Below are positions 59,806 to 64,000 of a stretch of 64,000 nt of DNA, piece by piece; position 1 is the first letter of the stretch; the number at the start of each line of letters is the position of its first letter. The stretch is taken from assembly GCA_024349245.1 (NCBI GenBank), contig JALDNG010000006.1, positions 411,001-475,000 of the forward strand, in the 5' to 3' direction. The translations under genes were made by a program, and so were the position numbers. Source of the stretch: Neodontobutis hainanensis. Lineage: Eukaryota > Chordata > Actinopteri > Gobiiformes > Odontobutidae. The notes under the pieces were generated by a model that did no database searches, had not been told where the DNA came from, and saw only the letters and a program-made list of their open reading frames with translations.

Positions 59806-62800
59806 GAAATGGTTTACCCCAGCTTTAACAGTCAAAGTATCATGTTTCATGTAAAGGTAGATCCCTTTTGAGCACCATGTAGATGTCTCAGTTAAAATGA
59901 TATAGATTTAAGTAACCTTAGTGACTGTTATTAATTTCCCTGTCAAAAGTGATTTAGTCTATCAACAAGTGTAATATGCATTGAAAGCTAAGGTGTGAGT
60001 TAAAACAGAAGCTGGGTAAATGCCCGATGGCAATCTCTTACACGGGCTGCCAAATTATTCAAGCAATTATGACTGGTGATGGACAGGGACCGCCTGGTGT
60101 ACACAGCGCTTAATGAATGATTTAAATGTGTTTAATTTATCCCTGCTTTAACTCACGGTGATTAGAACACGTACCCAAATTACACTTGCTATAACAAAAA
60201 AAAAAAAAATCCAACGTATTTTTATCCTAGGTTAAAGATCTCCTTATCTCAGAGTTCAGCGACTTTTTCATTTAATTGAAAACCACTTCCTCGAATACAA
60301 TTAATTGAAAAAGGAATAGAGCCTTAATTTGGAACTAAGGGTCCGTAACTGTGGTCAGCGGTGAGACTAATGACATTCTGCTAAAAAACACAAGAGCTGA
60401 AAGAGAGGACTTGAGCGCTGTTTGCCTAAAAATCTAAATAAAAAAAGCAGGGCATTGATCCTTAGCCGCCAACTCTGCAACCTTGGTACAAACACAGACT
60501 AAATGGGGGCAAAAAAATAAATAAAATAAATAAAAAAAATCACATTTTTAGTTGGTAATAGAATGTTGGGCAGCGGGGTAAGCTCCTCGCCTGAATAATT
60601 CACTTTAGCCAAACTGTTGCTTCGGGTCCCATTCATTTTTAATGCCGTCTTTTGATGTTGATTAATTAAGCAGTGCTAGCGCTGCTGTTTCTCTGCCTTT
60701 GCTGGCTCACACGCGCACGCTTCCTGTGCACGTACGCAAACACCGCTCCTTCCCTTTTCCCTCAATCCTACTAAACCCTAAAGCTCTCACATCCCTCCTT
60801 GAATTTATTCACACAGGAGTATGGCATAAACACAAATAGGCGCTCACGCAGCCCCCAAAAAGAGCTCAGAGACACTATTCTTTTACAGATTTTGGTGACT
60901 ATCTCTCGGCAAACACACTGCAGATTAGCCGAGGTGTGTGTGAGCATATTGTTACAGTCTACGTTACACGGGAGTATGTGACGTTAATTAGACGATGCTT
61001 ATAAGTGTTACGGTTACGCACACACATATCTCTGTACCATGCATCTGACTCTTTCATGTGTTTCTAACCAATGAAGACAAGAGACAACCACACAGGCTCC
61101 AATCAGCGCTTGTAGGTTTAAAAATAGCTTGATTTTTCAAAGCTATGCCCCTTTTTTTTCCAAAGTGAATATTTAAGCCGCTAACCTAATACGCCCTGAT
61201 TTATTTTCCCCTCTCGTGAGACAGTTTAGAAAAAAATTAAACCGTGAACGCATATCCTCGTGCCTTCTCAGTGAGTCTACGAACACCTACAAATGGAGAG
61301 TGACATTCTTTTCCACTTTCTTGACTCCATTTTCCAACACATCCAGGGTTAGAGCAATGCAATTTTCTGCTAATAACGCAGCATGTGTGAGAGTGAGAGG
61401 CCCTAATGCTGTAATGCTCTATAAATACTTGGCCAAAAAGCCTACCCTGTCATGTTACATTGATCTTAGCATGATGCGCCTCACTCCATCAGGATCTCGG
61501 TTACACAGCGTCGGGCTAAAAGGAACAAGAGAAGGAAAAAGGATGGAGAACATGTGAGAAGAAAGTGAGATATCTTTTACTTTGGGTTTGTGACAGAGGT
61601 AAAGGTTCTTTTTGTAAAGGTCTAATTTATCCTGGGCCATAATTGTCCCGTGAGAGCAAAGACAAAAGGAAAGATTAAAAACAAGATTTCACATTTTAAA
61701 GTTTGTATTACAGTTTTAGTTTGTAGGGAATCCCACAGATTATGATTAATCTTATTGCTATAAACACAACAGGTTCACTCCGCTAACAGCTCTGACAAAG
61801 AAACTCTTGTGGAGGAGTAGGTTTGTTCTGCTTTTTACTGGAGAAAACCAAAGTTAAAGCTATAAGTTGTGGAGACTTTGAGCTGAATTGCCTTTAACAC
61901 TGGAGTCAAAGCAGTGCAGCTGTCTGAGACAACTGTTGCTTTTTGCTGGTGCTATAGATTGCAAGTGGATCCATGCACATTTACAAGAAAACAAAGAAAA
62001 TTTTTATCTAAGATTAAATGAATGTTTCACAAACATTTTTTTCAGAAGACCTATATTTAAAAAAACTAAATGGTTCCTGACCCAAGTCTGTTTAAGCCTA
62101 GTTTTTCTCTTAGTTTTCTTAATTTTACAGGGAAATTTAATTGATTGATTGAAAAAAAAATCATAATATAGTGTCCTTTAAGTGTCCTTTCAATTATTCT
62201 TTGCAATGTGTCTATTCTGACCATTTTCCATTGAAAAAAAGGAGCTATTATTACATTAAATGTCCCTTAACATTCGCAAATATTTTTCAGATTTTTCAAA
62301 TTATAGTTAGACTTTATTGGCCTCCATATCTCCTCCATATAGGACTAGAAATAAAAATGTTTTGTTAAAGGGTATTTCTCTATAAATAAATACTCACATG
62401 TAATCAACATAAAAAAGATCTGATGAAAGGAGAGGGAACATAAGTAGATACATTTTTTATTTTATATTTGTAATAACCAGAATGGTCATGAGTTTGATCC
62501 CCAGTCTGTAACTTGTAAATGCTTTAAAGTATATACCAGCAGCAATTAAAAAAAAAAAACATTTTGATTATACTTTTGATATTTAACAGTTCTTTTCCTC
62601 TGCTGATGAAATAAACTGAAAAACCTTTTAAACCACCTTGTTATACTAAGTTATTACCACACATGATGCAGCTAAGCCAAAGAGGGCACTGCTTATCTTG
62701 TAGTCTGTGCATTAAAAACAGTTAACGTCATGTAACACATCTGAGCCAAACTGTTCACTGTCTCAATAATGTCTGAAAGCACAATATGAAGAGTATATCA

Positions 62801-64000
62801 CTCGAAGCATTCTCTAAACAACAAAAGATCAATACATCAACTCTAAACAGCTACACAAGGTTAAATCACGAGTTTTCCCCAACACCTAAGTGTGGGATAT
62901 AAAAGGCGAGAGGTAAAGTAGGACAGAATACTAAACAGTGCCTAAAGTGAGGCTGTCTCTGCAAAGAAACCATCTGTAGTTAATCTACCAAGTGACTGTG
63001 TGAAGGCCTGTAATGTGTAATAAATGCATCGAGGATTCAGGATTTAGATTTGAAAGTGCAAACGGGCAATTTAGGGACGACGAGCTGAAGTCATTTCCCA
63101 ACCATGTGAAATATGACGACCATCACATGTTGATGTCAAGCACTGCTTCTGCTGCTGGAAGGTTACAGGTGGGCATTATGGTAGCTATTATAGCAAGTGT
63201 CACTGTGTTATATAAGGGGTCTTTAGAGACAGAAGTGGAAGGCATAAACATCTATTGGAATACAAAGAAAAGCCAGTCAAGTGATTAACAACACAATCAC
63301 CGCTGCTTGGCCCATTTAAGCCATAAGCATTACCTGACCTTGAAGAAGCGGTGCCCACAACAGGAGCCCTGTAATGGAATGTGATTAATACAAAACAAGG
63401 ACTGCAGTGCACGATGGTGATTTCTCCAGCAAAAACAAAAGAAACTCTTTTCACTCTGCAAACAACTGTATGTTTGATTTCTTTTTCAAAAGAGAAATGA
63501 GAGCATTTTATGCTGCCATTTACTCTTGGGCCATAAACAAATACAAACTTCAGAACTGCTTTACCCACTTTAATTAAAAGTTTCAGTGATTTTGAGTAAG
63601 GTCACAAAAATACATATTTAAAGTTACTTTTATAATAGTGGTTAGCACTTGAAGGAGACGGCACCTTGTGTGGAGTCTACGTGGTTTTCTCTTTTCTCGT
63701 GGAACCATCCCCCCACTGGTCAAAAACATGGAAGTATGGGGACTAAGAAAGCACTTTAATGATTATATTATGACAGAAATACAGCTAAACAATGTTAGTA
63801 AAATATACAAAAGCTTTGGTATAAAACTCCATTTTAGGAATCTGCATAACTTAAACCACATCAAAACTGCTTACTTATAAATTTAGACACAAAACCTCTT
63901 GATCAAAACATTACTTCAGCCTTTATCCTCTTCTGCAGAAGTCATTGTCCAAAGGTGGACATGTGTAGCAATAAATCAATTGTTATTTAGGAACTATCTG

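Larger units (their letters stand above)
40755..64000 (-). other. efna2: Presumed efna2 intron 1, 5' exon not found
   Basis: No minus-strand exon ending in a YAVYWNSSNPR-like sequence with a GT donor was found up to the window end, so the signal-peptide exon probably lies beyond 64000. ORFs here are short and unlike known families. Contents are SINE copies (47830, 54212, 56064, 59690), hairpins (43521, 44272, 57664), the TA microsatellite (58487-58586) and unassigned AT-rich sequence. Confidence 0.6.

Overview
The window is vertebrate nuclear DNA, almost certainly from a ray-finned (teleost) fish. Evidence: GT-AG exon/intron genes with short introns, tRNA-headed SINE copies with an L2-like tail, a hAT-type element whose ends begin with an 'agggctgcac' motif, a LINE reverse-transcriptase fragment, and CA/TA microsatellites. 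No bacterial-type genes, operons or CRISPR arrays are present. Three protein-coding genes can be assembled exon by exon.

(1) 187-14741, plus strand: the last 24 coding exons of a beta-spectrin, best matched to erythroid-type beta-I spectrin (sptb). It encodes about 1751 residues: the end of a spectrin repeat near repeat 3, repeats 4-16, the partial repeat 17 that makes the tetramer site, a linker, a PH domain and a basic tail. The actin-binding CH domains and first repeats lie left of the window. All exon phases agree except exon 17, which lacks one base and reads into TGA at 11544-11546.

(2) 16436-27.8 kb, minus strand: snap23, a complete t-SNARE of the SNAP-25 family. It has eight coding exons, a split 5' UTR and a long 3' UTR. 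It converges tail-to-tail on sptb, with opposing poly(A) signals about 70 bp apart. One coding exon is a 33-nt in-frame microexon that looks like an optional 11-residue cassette after the palmitoylation cysteines.

(3) 33629-40754 (and beyond), minus strand: exons 2-4 of an A-type ephrin, best matched to ephrin-A2 (efna2). They encode the receptor-binding domain and a GPI-anchor signal. The signal-peptide exon was not found, so 40755-64000 is read as more than 23 kb of first intron. It holds SINE copies, hairpins, a long TA microsatellite and AT-rich blocks that may be enhancers.

The three genes are not a pathway. Spectrin builds the membrane skeleton, SNAP-23 drives vesicle fusion at the plasma membrane, and ephrin-A2 is a GPI-linked guidance ligand. 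No wholly new system was found. The observations most worth checking are the snap23 microexon, the sptb frameshift, the abutting poly(A) sites, and the putative conserved blocks around efna2. Family comparisons are from memory of human proteins; no database search was run.
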